Part shown: in pieces, positions 55,841 through 64,000 of the stretch
How the letters are laid out: the number at the start of each line of letters is the position of its first letter
How positions within the stretch are numbered: position 1 is the first letter of the stretch
Assembly (NCBI RefSeq): GCF_006717095.1
Contig: NZ_VFQE01000001.1
Coordinates: 372,001-436,000, forward strand
Origin: Blastococcus colisei
GTDB taxonomy: Bacteria > Actinomycetota > Actinomycetes > Mycobacteriales > Geodermatophilaceae
Direction: 5' to 3'
DNA length: 64,000 nt
Program-made: the position numbers and the translations under genes
The notes under the pieces: model-generated
The model's input: only the letters and a program-made list of their open reading frames with translations
Told to the model about the DNA's origin: nothing
Databases searched by the model: none

Positions 55841-58546
55841 TCAGATCGCGACCCCGGTACAGGACGACGAGCAGTCGGTCGACCAGATCGAGCCGAGCCG
55901 GCCGAACTTCGCCGAGCTGACCAGCCGCTCACCCGCGGGTCCGGACTGCACGACCGGCGAGGTGTCGGGCGTCGAGCCGCTGTCCGACGCCCCGTCGTCC
56001 GGGGTGGCGCCACCCGGCGTGCTCCCACCCGGCGCGCTGTCCCCGGGCGACGTGCCGCCCGGCGTGGAACCACCCGGCGTGCTGCCCGACCCGTCGGGCG
56101 CGGTGCCGACGGTGGCCGCGTAGGTGAGCGCGTCGCTCAGCACCGTGGACCGGCCGTCGGGGGCGAAGACCGACACGTCGTAGACACCGGCCACCCGCGC
56201 AGGAACCCGGAAGGTCACCTCGGTGGTCGTCGCGCGGATCACCGTCGCGGCGGCCGTGTCGCCGATGCGCACCGAGGGGCCGGCCGGCAGCGCCTCGCCG
56301 GTGATGGTGACGATCGTGCCGCCGGCGACATCCACCACGTTCGGGCTGAGCGAGGTGATCCGGAACTCGCCGACCGAGGGGTAGGTCGTGGTCCCGGGGA
56401 CCGGTCCGCCGGGCGTCGAACCGCCGGGCGTCGAGCCGCCAGGGGTGGAGGTGTCCGGGTTGGAGGTGTCCGGCGTCGGACCCGAGCCGGGCGACGTGCC
56501 GCCGGGCGCCGTCGGCGCGAGGGGCGCGGACGGCGTGCCGGTCCCCGGGTCGGAGCCGTCCGAGCCGCTGTCCGGGGAGGCGCCCGGCGTGGTCCCGGGT
56601 GCGGTGCCCGGCGTAGTCCCGGGGGCGGTTCCGCCACCCGAGCCGCCACCCGAGCCGCCCGGCGTGCTGGCGCCGGAGTCCCCGGTGCCCGGGTCGCCCG
56701 GGGCGGTGCCCCCGCCCGGCGAGGTCGGGGTGGTGTCGGTACCGGGCGGCGTGGTGGCGCCGGGGGTGCTCCCACCCGGCGTCGACCCGTCGGGAGCCGA
56801 CCCGCCGGGAGCGCTGCCCGGCGTCGATCCGCCCGGTGTCCCCGGAACGGGCACGGCGGTGCCCACCAGCAGCGGAGCGGCGTACATGCGGCCGACCGGG
56901 CTGCCGTCGCGGAGGGTCTGGACGGTGAGGACGTAGCGGCCGTCGCCGAGCTCCATGCTGGGCGAGAGACCCACGCCGTCCAGCCCGGCGAGGGTGCCGA
57001 GCGGGAACACCGCGTCGCCGGCGTCGTCGGTGGTCACGGTGACCCCGTCCAGGGTCACCGGCTTGTCCGACAGCGCCCAGATCGAGCCGCCGTACTCCAT
57101 GCCGAGCCCCAGGACGACCTCGTAGTCACCTGCCGTGGTCGGGCCCGTGACCCCGATGGCCGGGGTGACCACGCCGGCCGGTGCGGTCATGGAGGCGAAG
57201 GCGTAGGTCGCCTTCTCCTCGGCGACGGCGGACAGCCGGGCGAGGCTGAGCCGGCCGCCGGTGACCGACTTGCCGGTGAAGGCCGGCTTCGGGTCGACGT
57301 CGGCCAGCAGGGCGCGCTTGATCTCGGCCGCCGTCGCGGTCGGCATCGCCTCGCGGTACAGGGCGACCGCGGCGGCGACGATGGGGGAGGAGAACGAGGT
57401 GCCGTCCGCCAGGGCGTAGCCGCCGGTGTTGGAGGTGACGACGACCCGGGAGCCCGGGGCGAACAGGTCGACCGATGCCGCGCCGTAGCCGGAGAAGGAG
57501 CTGACCGTGTCGCCGGCGGTCGAGGAGCCGACGGTGACGAGGTTCCAGTCGGGGAGGCTCGCCGGGTACACGAGGTTGGTGTCGCGGTTGCCGCTGTCGT
57601 TGCCGGCCGCGGCCACCACGAGCACGTCGTGCGCCGCCGCGTAGGCGACCGCCGACCGGAGCGCGTCCAGCGCATAACCGGAGATGTACCCGCCCCAGGA
57701 GGCGTTGATGACGTCGGCGCCGTGGTCGACGGCATAGCGGATCGCCTCGGCGCCCGCCAGCACGTCCACGGTGCTCCCGCCGCCGATGACCAGCGGCATG
57801 ATCGTGACGTCCGGTGCCACGCCGGCCAGGCCCTCGCCGTTGCCCGCGCGCGCCCCCACCGTGCCCGAGACGGACGCGCCGTGGCTGCCGTAGCTGCCGT
57901 TGTCGATGTCGGCGCTGTTGGTGTACCAGTTCCAGCCGTGGCAGTCGCCGGCCTTGCCGTTGCCGTCGGTGTCCGCGGACCCGCAGGACTCGTCGGGGTT
58001 GACCCAGAGCGAGCCGGCGAGGTCGGGGTGGTCGGAGTCGAAGCCGGAGTCGACGACGGCGACGATCATCCCGTCGCCGGTGCCGGTGTCCCAGCCCTCG
58101 GCGGCGTCGACGTCGGCGTCCGCGACCACGGGGCTCTGCCCGTAGGCGTTGGTGCCGGTGTTCTCCAGGTGCCAGCCGTAGGAGGGGAAGAAGGGGTCGG
58201 TGACCGTGGCGGCGACCGGGACCTGCGGGGAGAGCTCGACCGCCGAGACGCCGCTGACGGCGGCCAGGTCCTGCGGGACGAGGCCGTCGGTGGCGACGAG
58301 CGCGCGGCCGTCGGACAGCGTCTGGGCGCTGACGACGCCGTCGACGCCCCCGAGACCGGCCAGCAGCTCCGGCGACGTCGTCCCGGAGGTGGCGGTGAGC
58401 ACGTAGCGGGTGAGGCCGTCGCCCGGCCCCCAGTCGGTGATGACCGGCAGGGCCGGGGCAGCCACTGCGGAGAAGGCCGCAGCGCCCCCGTAGCCGGCGA
58501 CGGCAGCCGTTGCCAGGACCATCGCCTGGACCCGCTTGCTCTTCAT
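55841..58546 (-). CDS. Secreted S8 (subtilisin-like) protease with long Gly/Pro/Thr linkers and IPT/TIG domain
   Basis: 901 residues. Signal peptide (about 1-35), propeptide-like region (about 40-110), S8 catalytic domain (about 125-420) with Asp in [13 protein letters not shown], His in GSHGASVSG and Ser in [12 protein letters not shown] beta domain follows, then a linker of GGSTP-type repeats (about 565-700), an IPT/TIG domain (about 705-790), a second repeat linker, and an end with a Cys pair (CSSSC). Catalytic motifs deviate from DTG/HGTHVAG/GTSMAAP but keep the triad. GGGAG precedes ATG 58546. Confidence 0.9.
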   Translation of the reverse strand: MKSKRVQAMVLATAAVAGYGGAAAFSAVAAPALPVITDWGPGDGLTRYVLTATSGTTSPELLAGLGGVDGVVSAQTLSDGRALVATDGLVPQDLAAVSGVSAVELSPQVPVAATVTDPFFPSYGWHLENTGTNAYGQSPVVADADVDAAEGWDTGTGDGMIVAVVDSGFDSDHPDLAGSLWVNPDESCGSADTDGNGKAGDCHGWNWYTNSADIDNGSYGSHGASVSGTVGARAGNGEGLAGVAPDVTIMPLVIGGGSTVDVLAGAEAIRYAVDHGADVINASWGGYISGYALDALRSAVAYAAAHDVLVVAAAGNDSGNRDTNLVYPASLPDWNLVTVGSSTAGDTVSSFSGYGAASVDLFAPGSRVVVTSNTGGYALADGTSFSSPIVAAAVALYREAMPTATAAEIKRALLADVDPKPAFTGKSVTGGRLSLARLSAVAEEKATYAFASMTAPAGVVTPAIGVTGPTTAGDYEVVLGLGMEYGGSIWALSDKPVTLDGVTVTTDDAGDAVFPLGTLAGLDGVGLSPSMELGDGRYVLTVQTLRDGSPVGRMYAAPLLVGTAVPVPGTPGGSTPGSAPGGSAPDGSTPGGSTPGATTPPGTDTTPTSPGGGTAPGDPGTGDSGASTPGGSGGGSGGGTAPGTTPGTAPGTTPGASPDSGSDGSDPGTGTPSAPLAPTAPGGTSPGSGPTPDTSNPDTSTPGGSTPGGSTPGGPVPGTTTYPSVGEFRITSLSPNVVDVAGGTIVTITGEALPAGPSVRIGDTAAATVIRATTTEVTFRVPARVAGVYDVSVFAPDGRSTVLSDALTYAATVGTAPDGSGSTPGGSTPGGTSPGDSAPGGSTPGGATPDDGASDSGSTPDTSPVVQSGPAGERLVSSAKFGRLGSIWSTDCSSSCTGVAI
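56390..56850 (-). repeat. Degenerate 15-bp tandem repeat coding the protease linker
   Basis: Repeated units translating as [15 protein letters not shown] run through the linker, interrupted by variant blocks. A shorter stretch of the same units lies at about 55985-56100. The high DNA identity between units suggests recent expansion. Confidence 0.65.
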
Positions 58547-58702
58547 GCTGTCTCCCGGACGTCTTCCCGCCGGACCGTCCGGTGGCGCCCGCCCCCGTGC
58601 ACGGGGGCGGACCTGCGTCTTCCCGGCTCCAACGGCGCGTCCGGGACGGCGGTTGAGAGGCCTGACCGGAGGTTCGCCCGGAGGAGTGAGGACGGCGGTC
58701 CC

Positions 58703-58708
58703 TAGACT
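58703..58708 (+). promoter_or_regulatory. -10 box TAGACT for leaderless dcd
   Basis: TAGACT ends seven bases before the ATG of dCTP deaminase; no ribosome site is present. Confidence 0.6.
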
Positions 58709-58715
58709 CCGCGCC

Positions 58716-59300
58716 ATGCTGCTGAGCGACCGCGACATCACGGCCGCGATCGCCGAGGGCCGCCTCGGGATCGAGCCCTACGACAAGGCGCTGGTGCAGC
58801 CCTCGAGCATCGACGTCCGGCTGGACCGGTTCTTCCGGGTGTTCAACAACGCCCGGTACACCCACATCGACCCGGCCCAGCAGCAGGACGACCTCACCAC
58901 CCTGGTCGAGCCCGTCGGGGACGAGCCCTTCGTGCTGCACCCGGGGGAGTTCGTGCTCGGGTCGACGCTGGAAGTCGTGAGCATCCCCGACGACCTGGCC
59001 GCGAGGCTCGAGGGAAAATCGAGCCTAGGCCGTCTCGGATTGCTCACCCATTCGACGGCCGGCTTCGTCGACCCGGGCTTCTCCGGGCACATCACCCTGG
59101 AGCTCTCGAACGTGGCGAACCTGCCGATCACGCTCTGGCCGGGGATGAAGATCGGCCAGCTCTGCCTGTTCCGGCTGACCAGCCCGTCGGAGCACCCGTA
59201 CGGCTCGGCCGTCTACGGCTCCCGCTACCAGGACCAGCGCGGCCCGACGCCGTCCCGCTCCTACCGGAACTTCAGCCGCGCGGAGACGCGGCGTCCCTAG
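58716..59300 (+). CDS. dcd: dCTP deaminase
   Basis: 194 residues, the expected length. It starts [19 protein letters not shown] and has the nucleotide site [11 protein letters not shown], the catalytic Glu in HITLELSNV and the C-terminal lid [16 protein letters not shown]. Actinobacterial enzymes of this type are usually bifunctional, turning dCTP to dUMP; residues cannot settle that here. A 25-bp tandem duplication covers its stop codon. Confidence 0.95.
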   Translation: MLLSDRDITAAIAEGRLGIEPYDKALVQPSSIDVRLDRFFRVFNNARYTHIDPAQQQDDLTTLVEPVGDEPFVLHPGEFVLGSTLEVVSIPDDLAARLEGKSSLGRLGLLTHSTAGFVDPGFSGHITLELSNVANLPITLWPGMKIGQLCLFRLTSPSEHPYGSAVYGSRYQDQRGPTPSRSYRNFSRAETRRP

Positions 59301-59335
59301 CCGCGCCGCGGCGCTGCGTCCCTAGCCGCGCGGCG
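59286..59335 (+). repeat. 25-bp tandem duplication over the dcd stop
   Basis: GCGTCCCTAGCCGCGC occurs twice 25 bases apart; the first copy holds the dcd stop codon. Confidence 0.65.
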
Positions 59336-60659
59336 GCGCGGTGTCCGAGCTGACGTGGGCGATGACCGGCGCCTCGGCCCCCGCCGACTCCAGCACGTCC
59401 GTGCCGGTCGGGGATCCACCCGGGACGGGCCGGTCCACCTCGTCGTCCACGTACACCTGCCGGGTGGCGAACCAGCCGGCCACGGCCAGCACGGCGACGC
59501 CCGCCAATACCAGGACGAACATTCCGGTGTAGCCGCCGGTGACGCCGCGCAGGACGCCGACCAGCAAGGGTCCGAACCCCGCGAGGACGTAGCCCCAGCC
59601 CTGGACGACGGTGGACAGGGCAGCGGTCGTCTCCGGGGTGCGGGCCCGCAGCCCGATGAGGGTGAGCACCATCGCGAAGGTGCCCATGCCCACGGCGATG
59701 AGGGTCATCCAGAGCCAGGGCGCCGTCGTCGGTGACCGCCACAGGCCCAGCCAGCCGACCACGTAGGCGACGACGAACGCGACGAGCAGGGGCCGCTGCA
59801 GGCGTGGGCGCACGGTCAGGGACGGGATCACCGCGCTGAGCGGAAGCCCGACGACGGAGTTCAGGCCGAGCAGCAGGCCGGCCGTCGCCGCGCTCAGTCC
59901 CGAGTCGCGCAGGTACTGGGCCGACCAGCCGATGACGATGTAGGCCTGCAGTGCCTGGACGCCGAAGAACACCGTCAGGGCCAGCGCCGTCCTGCTGTGC
60001 ACCAGCGCCCGCATGCGGACGGCGGTGTGCGTGCTCCGTGAGGCGCCGGGCGTGGCCCGGATCCCGAGCCACGCGGCCGCGGCGACCAGTGCCGGGACCG
60101 CCCACACCCCGAGTGCCCAGCGCCAGCCCCCTCCGCCGGCCGCGTCGGCGATCGGCTGGGCGGCGACGGCCGCGGACGCGCCGCCCAGGCCCAGGGCGGT
60201 GCTGTAGGCGCCCACGAGCAGTCCCGTGCGCCCGGGGAAGTACCGCTTCACCAGGCTGGGCAGCAGGACGTTGCCCAGCGCCCCGCCCACCATGGCCACC
60301 ACCGTGCCGGCGAGGAACAGGGAAAATTCGCCGGCGAGGCTGCGCAGGACGAGTCCCGCCGCCATCGCGGACAGTGCCCCGGCCAGCACGTGGGAGTCGC
60401 GGAACCGGGCCGACAGCGCCGGCCCGGCGAAACCGATGGCGGCGAAGCACAGCACCGGCATGGAGGTGATCAGGCCCGCGAGCCCGCTGGAGATGCCGAG
60501 GCCGTTCTCGATCTCCTCGAGCACCGGGCCGACGCTCGTGACCGCCGTCCGCAGGTTCAGCCCGGTCAGGACGATCGCGACGGCGATCAGCGCGAGACCC
60601 CGGCGATGGCTCGTCTCGGACGGAGGAGCGGTGCGGGTCACCGGAGGATCGTCCTCCAT
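59322..60659 (-). CDS. MFS transporter, CynX/NimT family
   Basis: 445 residues, twelve helices. The first helix carries LIAVAIVLTGLNLRTAVTSVGPVLEEI, typical of the cyanate/nitroimidazole exporter CynX-NimT group. The substrate is unknown. A polar C-terminal tail of about 45 residues is likely cytosolic. Confidence 0.88.
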   Translation of the reverse strand: MEDDPPVTRTAPPSETSHRRGLALIAVAIVLTGLNLRTAVTSVGPVLEEIENGLGISSGLAGLITSMPVLCFAAIGFAGPALSARFRDSHVLAGALSAMAAGLVLRSLAGEFSLFLAGTVVAMVGGALGNVLLPSLVKRYFPGRTGLLVGAYSTALGLGGASAAVAAQPIADAAGGGGWRWALGVWAVPALVAAAAWLGIRATPGASRSTHTAVRMRALVHSRTALALTVFFGVQALQAYIVIGWSAQYLRDSGLSAATAGLLLGLNSVVGLPLSAVIPSLTVRPRLQRPLLVAFVVAYVVGWLGLWRSPTTAPWLWMTLIAVGMGTFAMVLTLIGLRARTPETTAALSTVVQGWGYVLAGFGPLLVGVLRGVTGGYTGMFVLVLAGVAVLAVAGWFATRQVYVDDEVDRPVPGGSPTGTDVLESAGAEAPVIAHVSSDTAPPRG

Positions 60660-60723
60660 CCGCGCCGTCCGTCGTCCCCCGGGTCGTGAGCCGGCGTAAC
60701 GATCTTTCCGGGGCCGGAACGAC

Positions 60724-60760
60724 GACGGCGCGCGCTCCCGAGGGAGACGCGCGCCGCCGT
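60724..60760 (-). terminator. Terminator of the Fe-S oxidoreductase gene
   Basis: GGCGCGCG-TCCC pairs with GGGA-CGCGCGCC around a short loop, about 65 bases after the stop. Confidence 0.6.
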
Positions 60761-60782
60761 TCTCGGCCTCCTCGCAGGGGCC

Positions 60783-60806
60783 CGCCGCGAGCTTGCGAGC
60801 GGTGGG
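60783..60806 (+). repeat. Short dispersed repeat with CCGCGAGCTTGCGAG core
   Basis: Matches 27339-27364 at most positions and is followed there and here by a GAGGAGG run. A related GCGAGCTCGCGAGC palindrome occurs inside the LivF tail at about 31170. Confidence 0.5.
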
Positions 60807-60824
60807 GGGCGAGGAGGTCCTTTC

Positions 60825-63125
60825 TCAGGCGGTCGGGCCGTGCTCCGTCGCCGCGGAACGGTTGCCGGCGACGTCGTCGACCGCCGTCCCGACGTCGGGA
60901 CCGGACTCGGCGCCCTGTGCCCCGACGGCGACCGGGGTCATCGAGCGCAGCAGGATCTGGCTGACGTCGAGGACCTCGACGTGCTCGCCCGCCTCGCCGT
61001 TCTGCTTCTTGGATGTCAGCGCGTCGCTCAGCATCGTGATGCAGAACGGGCAGGCCGTGGAGATGACGTCGGGGTCGAGCTCGAGGGCCTCCTCGGTGCG
61101 CTCCATGTTGATCCGCTTGCCGATCTTCTCCTCCATCCACATGCGCGCGCCGCCGGCGCCGCAGCAGAAGCCGCGGTCCTTGCAGCGGTGCATCTCCTGG
61201 GTGGAGAGGCCCTGGACGGAGTCGAGGATCTCCCGCGGAGGCGTGTAGACCTTGTTGTGCCGGCCCAGGAAGCACGGGTCGTGGTAGGTCACCTTGCGAT
61301 CGACCGGCGTGACGGGCGTGAGCCGGCCCTCCTCGATCAGCTGACCGAGCAGCTGCGTGTGGTGCACGACCTCGTAGTGGCCCTCGAGCTGCGGGTACTC
61401 CCTGCCGAGGGAGTTGAAGCAGTGCGGGCAGGTGGCGACGATCTTGCGCATCCCGGGCACGCGACCCTCGAAGACGCCGTCGAGGGTCTCGACGTTCTGC
61501 TGCGCCAGCATCTGGAACAGGAACTCGTTGCCCATGCGGCGGGCCGGGTCGCCCGAGCAGCTCTCCCCGTTGCCGAGGACGGCGAACTCGACGCCGGCGA
61601 TGTTGAGCAGCTCGGCGACGGCCTTGGTGACCTTCTTGGCACGGTCGTCGATGGCGCCGGCGCAGCCGACCCAGAACAGGTACTCGATGTCGTAGTCGAG
61701 CGGGCCGTCGGCAACCGTCACCTCGAAGTCGAGCTCCTTGATCCAGTCCTCGCGGACGTTGCCCCCCATGCCCCAGGGGTTGCCGCGGTTCTCGAGATTC
61801 TTCAGCATCACGCCGGCCTCGGAGGGGAAGCTCGACTCGATCAGCACCTGGTAGCGGCGCATGTCCATGATGTGGTCGACGTGCTCGATGTCGACCGGGC
61901 ACTGCTCGACGCAGGCGCCGCAGCTGGTGCAGCTCCACAGGACGTCGGGGTCGATGACCCCGCCCTCCTCGAGCGTGCCGACCAGCGGGCGGTGGGCCTG
62001 GGCGTCGTTGGTGCCCTCGATGCGGGCGTACCCGGAGGCCCAGACCTGCTCGTCGCTGGGCTTGAGGACGTCGTAGTCCGGTGCGGTCTCGGACGCGGTC
62101 TTCTCACCGAGGAGGTAGGGGGCCTTCGCGTAGAGGTGATCGCGAAGATCCATGATCACCATCTTGGGGCTGAGCGGCTTGCCGGTGTTCCAGGCCGGGC
62201 ACTGGCTCTGGCACCGCCCGCACTCGGTGCAGGTGGTGAAGTCCAGCATCCCCTTCCAGGTGAAGTCCTCGATCTTGCCGCGGCCGAAGACATCGTCCTC
62301 GCCCGGATCCTCGAAGTCGATGGGCTTGCCGCCGCTGGTCATCGGCTGCAGCGGGCCGAGGGCGACGCTGCCGTCGTCCTCGCGCTTGAAGTAGATGTTG
62401 AAGAAGGCGCTGAACCGGTGCCAGGCGACGCCCATGTTCAGGATCCGGCTGATGACGACCAGCCAGGTCAGGCTCACCACGATCTTGACGAAGGCGACGA
62501 CCGTGAGCAGGTCGGGGCTGTCGGGCAGGACCGTGGCCAGGGCGCCGGAGACCGGGTGCGACCAGGCGGGGGCGTCGGTCAGGTCGGAGGAGACCTTCAG
62601 GGCGCGGATCAGCAGGATGGCGACGCCGACGGTGAGGACGACGGCCTCGACGAAGTAGCCGCGGCCCTCGTTGGTGCCGGCGAAGCGGCTCTTCCGGCCC
62701 TGGCGGCGCGGGTGGTCCTTCTGGCGCCGGTAGATCAGGTAGAGGATCCCGAGGATCGTGCCGGTGCCGATGAGGTCGGCGAAAAGGTTCCACAGGAACC
62801 ACTCGCCGATGATCGGCAGGTGGAAGGCCGGGTTCCAGACCTCGCCGAACGCCTCGACCAGGGTGAGGAAGAGGCCGTAGAAGCCGACGAAGACGAACCA
62901 GTGGGCGGCGCCGATGGCCGACCACTTGAGCATCCGGGTGTGGCCCAGCGACTCGATCGCGAGCGTCTTCAGCCGGTTCTTCACCGGGCCGAACCGCGTG
63001 CCGTCGGGCTGACCGGTGCGGATGATCCGCACCATCGCCCGGACGGCCCGATAGGCCATCACCGACGAGACGATCAGGAACAGGACGCTGATCGTGCCGA
63101 GGACGATCTGCAACGGGCCCGTCAT
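60825..63125 (-). CDS. etfD: Membrane Fe-S oxidoreductase, EtfD-like (ETF:menaquinone oxidoreductase type)
   Basis: 766 residues. N-terminal membrane domain with about five helices (to about 250), two 4Fe-4S ferredoxin motifs (CTECGRCQSQCP and CTSCGACVEQCP), then two CCG domains, with the second showing HDPCFLGRHN and CCGAGGARMW. This layout is that of heterodisulfide-reductase-like proteins and of mycobacterial EtfD (Rv0338c), which takes electrons from ETF during fatty-acid oxidation to menaquinone. A strong GGGAGGAAGAGA precedes the ATG. It shares an upstream palindrome with the acyl-CoA dehydrogenase gene. Confidence 0.9.
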   Translation of the reverse strand: MTGPLQIVLGTISVLFLIVSSVMAYRAVRAMVRIIRTGQPDGTRFGPVKNRLKTLAIESLGHTRMLKWSAIGAAHWFVFVGFYGLFLTLVEAFGEVWNPAFHLPIIGEWFLWNLFADLIGTGTILGILYLIYRRQKDHPRRQGRKSRFAGTNEGRGYFVEAVVLTVGVAILLIRALKVSSDLTDAPAWSHPVSGALATVLPDSPDLLTVVAFVKIVVSLTWLVVISRILNMGVAWHRFSAFFNIYFKREDDGSVALGPLQPMTSGGKPIDFEDPGEDDVFGRGKIEDFTWKGMLDFTTCTECGRCQSQCPAWNTGKPLSPKMVIMDLRDHLYAKAPYLLGEKTASETAPDYDVLKPSDEQVWASGYARIEGTNDAQAHRPLVGTLEEGGVIDPDVLWSCTSCGACVEQCPVDIEHVDHIMDMRRYQVLIESSFPSEAGVMLKNLENRGNPWGMGGNVREDWIKELDFEVTVADGPLDYDIEYLFWVGCAGAIDDRAKKVTKAVAELLNIAGVEFAVLGNGESCSGDPARRMGNEFLFQMLAQQNVETLDGVFEGRVPGMRKIVATCPHCFNSLGREYPQLEGHYEVVHHTQLLGQLIEEGRLTPVTPVDRKVTYHDPCFLGRHNKVYTPPREILDSVQGLSTQEMHRCKDRGFCCGAGGARMWMEEKIGKRINMERTEEALELDPDVISTACPFCITMLSDALTSKKQNGEAGEHVEVLDVSQILLRSMTPVAVGAQGAESGPDVGTAVDDVAGNRSAATEHGPTA

Positions 63126-63299
63126 TCTCTTCCTCCCGCGTACGCCTGACGGCGTCGGCCGACTCCCGTCCGCCCTGCGGCGGCGGGGGCACCAGGTGGT
63201 GCGCGAGCCGTCGTCCGCACCGGCCGGAGCCGGGGGGCGGATCGCATGCGGGCACTGCTGTCCCGCACTGGGTCGCACGATAGCTGGCGCGCTGCGAGG

Positions 63300-63314
63300 C
63301 TACTCGCCGGTAAC
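63300..63314. promoter_or_regulatory. TetR-type operator upstream of etfD
   Basis: CTACTCGCCGGTAAC agrees with the fadE site CTACTCGCGAGTAAC at 13 of 15 positions. It lies about 175 bases before the etfD start, which implies a long leader or a distant promoter. Confidence 0.5.
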
Positions 63315-63521
63315 CATGGGCGCCGCGCCCAGAGATCGCCGGCGCCCGCGGGCGTCCTGCCCACCGGCGGCTCGTGGCTCCGTTCCTGATCGCCGTCGCC
63401 GGCTCCGGGCCGCCGTCCTCGGGCTGCATCCCGGGGACGGTGATCCGAGGGTGAGGACGGCGGAACCGCGGGGCCCCCCGTCGCACTCGGCGCCGACACA
63501 CCGGTTCTCGCCCGCCCGTAC

Positions 63522-63540
63522 TACTGCGCATCGTGCAGTA
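63522..63540. promoter_or_regulatory. Inverted repeat upstream of the PadR gene
   Basis: TACTGC-GCATCGT-GCAGTA, with 6-bp perfect arms, lies about 45 bases before the PadR start. PadR proteins commonly bind such sites in their own promoter. Confidence 0.55.
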
Positions 63541-63583
63541 CCGTTCGCTCCGCCACAGCGGAACGGGACGTGGAGGTGCGGCA

Positions 63584-63916
63584 GTGGACGCCAGTCAGCT
63601 GCTCAAGGGCGTGCTCGACGTGGCCGTGCTCGCCGTCGTGCGCGATGCCGACGGCTACGGCTACGACGTCGTGCGCCGGTTGCGCAACGCCGGGCTCGAC
63701 GAGGTGGGTGACGCGTCGGTGTACGGCACGCTCCGCCGCCTCTACCAGGCCGGGGCGCTGACCTCCTACGTCGTCCCGAGCGACGAGGGACCGCACCGCA
63801 AGTACTACGCGATCAACGACAGGGGGCGCACGGTGCTCGAGGACTCGACCAAGACGTGGAGGACGTTCGCCGACACCGTCGACGCTCTCCTGGCCGGCCC
63901 GGGGGTGGCGGCATGA
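63584..63916 (+). CDS. PadR family transcriptional regulator
   Basis: 110 residues with one winged-helix domain: LLKGVLDVAVLAVVRDADGYGYDVVRRL, VYGTLRRLYQAGAL and the wing PHRKYYAINDRGR. The GTG at 63584 is set by GGAGGT (63572-63577) six bases ahead. It overlaps the next gene as ATGA, as usual for PadR regulators of membrane partners. Confidence 0.92.
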   Translation: MDASQLLKGVLDVAVLAVVRDADGYGYDVVRRLRNAGLDEVGDASVYGTLRRLYQAGALTSYVVPSDEGPHRKYYAINDRGRTVLEDSTKTWRTFADTVDALLAGPGVAA

Positions 63917-64000
63917 CCACGGCGACCGACTCCGCGGTGACCCGGCAGACCCAGGACTACCTCGCGGCGGTCGAGCACGAGCTCGCCGATCTGCCCGCGG
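63913..64000 (+). CDS. Start of PadR partner gene (HAAS/DUF1700-like), truncated by window end
   Basis: 29 residues are visible: TQDYLAAVEHELADLP resembles the helical HAAS domain that begins many membrane proteins encoded after PadR regulators. The identity is a guess from context. Confidence 0.6.
   Translation, partial: MTTATDSAVTRQTQDYLAAVEHELADLPA

Larger units (their letters stand above)
63126..63583. other. 458-base divergent intergenic region
   Basis: It separates etfD from the PadR operon. It holds the etfD-side palindrome at 63300, the PadR-side inverted repeat at 63522, and no credible gene; frames here are short and lack a ribosome site. Confidence 0.5.

Noticed and set aside
55181-58705. 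1174-residue plus-strand frame
   Set aside because: It mirrors the S8 protease gene; its VGGRR-type composition is that of antisense translation.
63094-63711. 205-residue plus-strand frame in the etfD-padR gap
   Set aside because: Low-complexity Arg/Pro sequence crossing both operators and out of frame with PadR.

Overview
The window is very GC-rich, densely coded actinobacterial DNA. It has frequent GTG starts, stop/start overlaps of the GTGA/ATGA type, F420-type and DosR/DosS-type proteins, PASTA domains and many leaderless promoters (TAnnnT 6-7 bases before the start codon). Gene content and style fit the Geodermatophilaceae (Blastococcus / Geodermatophilus / Modestobacter group). That placement is an inference from protein style, not a database result. 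The region reads as ordinary chromosome: I see no phage, IS element, plasmid gene or CRISPR array.

Layout. 1-11,400: envelope and metabolic singletons (truncated PASTA penicillin-binding protein, BrkB-type membrane protein, FAD oxidoreductase, NlpC/P60 hydrolase, serine beta-lactamase-like hydrolase, TIMP-like lipid-anchored or membrane protein, a PASTA surface protein with its partner). 11,400-15,700: an Lrp-type regulator divergent from a branched-chain 2-oxoacid dehydrogenase operon (E1alpha, E1beta, E2; no E3). 15,700-17,900: small membrane protein, AGE epimerase, SRPBCC protein. 17,900-24,030: a self-contained fructose PTS regulon (HPr, FruA IIABC, FruK, DeoR-type FruR, and divergent enzyme I). 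24,030-28,300: DUF4396 protein behind a CsoR-like operator, a GGDEF protein, a PtpB-like phosphatase. 28,400-33,280: a five-gene Liv-type ABC transporter operon. 33,390-38,870: a glycosylase-family protein, a zinc-ribbon microprotein, then a ketone-body group (PucR-type regulator, 3-hydroxybutyrate dehydrogenase, divergent MHS transporter). 39,070-46,900: FadE5-like acyl-CoA dehydrogenase, TetR regulator, F420-type oxidoreductase, ribokinase and several very small acidic proteins. 46,970-49,141: DUF3140 protein, then a methyltransferase and a type III polyketide synthase preceded by a tiny leader peptide. 49,210-54,500: DosR/DosS-like response regulator and GAF histidine kinase in convergent arrangement, a universal stress protein, and a GGDEF-EAL protein. 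54,530-64,000: palindromic repeat, tRNA-Gly(CCC), a decayed chemotaxis receptor, a large S8 protease, dCTP deaminase, an MFS exporter, an EtfD-like membrane Fe-S oxidoreductase, and a PadR regulator with the start of its partner.

How the parts connect. FadE5-like acyl-CoA dehydrogenase (39,619-41,463) and EtfD-like oxidoreductase (60,825-63,125) lie 20 kb apart but share a near-identical palindrome upstream, so they may form one beta-oxidation regulon that moves electrons from acyl-CoA to menaquinone. The 3-hydroxybutyrate genes, the 2-oxoacid dehydrogenase and the Liv transporter add further routes for reduced carbon and amino acids. c-di-GMP enzymes and a DosS-like gas/redox sensor provide signalling.

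The most unusual items are an 80-90 bp composite palindromic repeat present twice, three decayed genes (M42 peptidase, carboxymuconolactone decarboxylase, chemotaxis receptor), a set of 45-70 residue acidic low-complexity proteins, an 11-codon leaderless leader peptide overlapping the polyketide synthase start, and an operator-plus-ribosome-site with no gene behind it at about 33,320.
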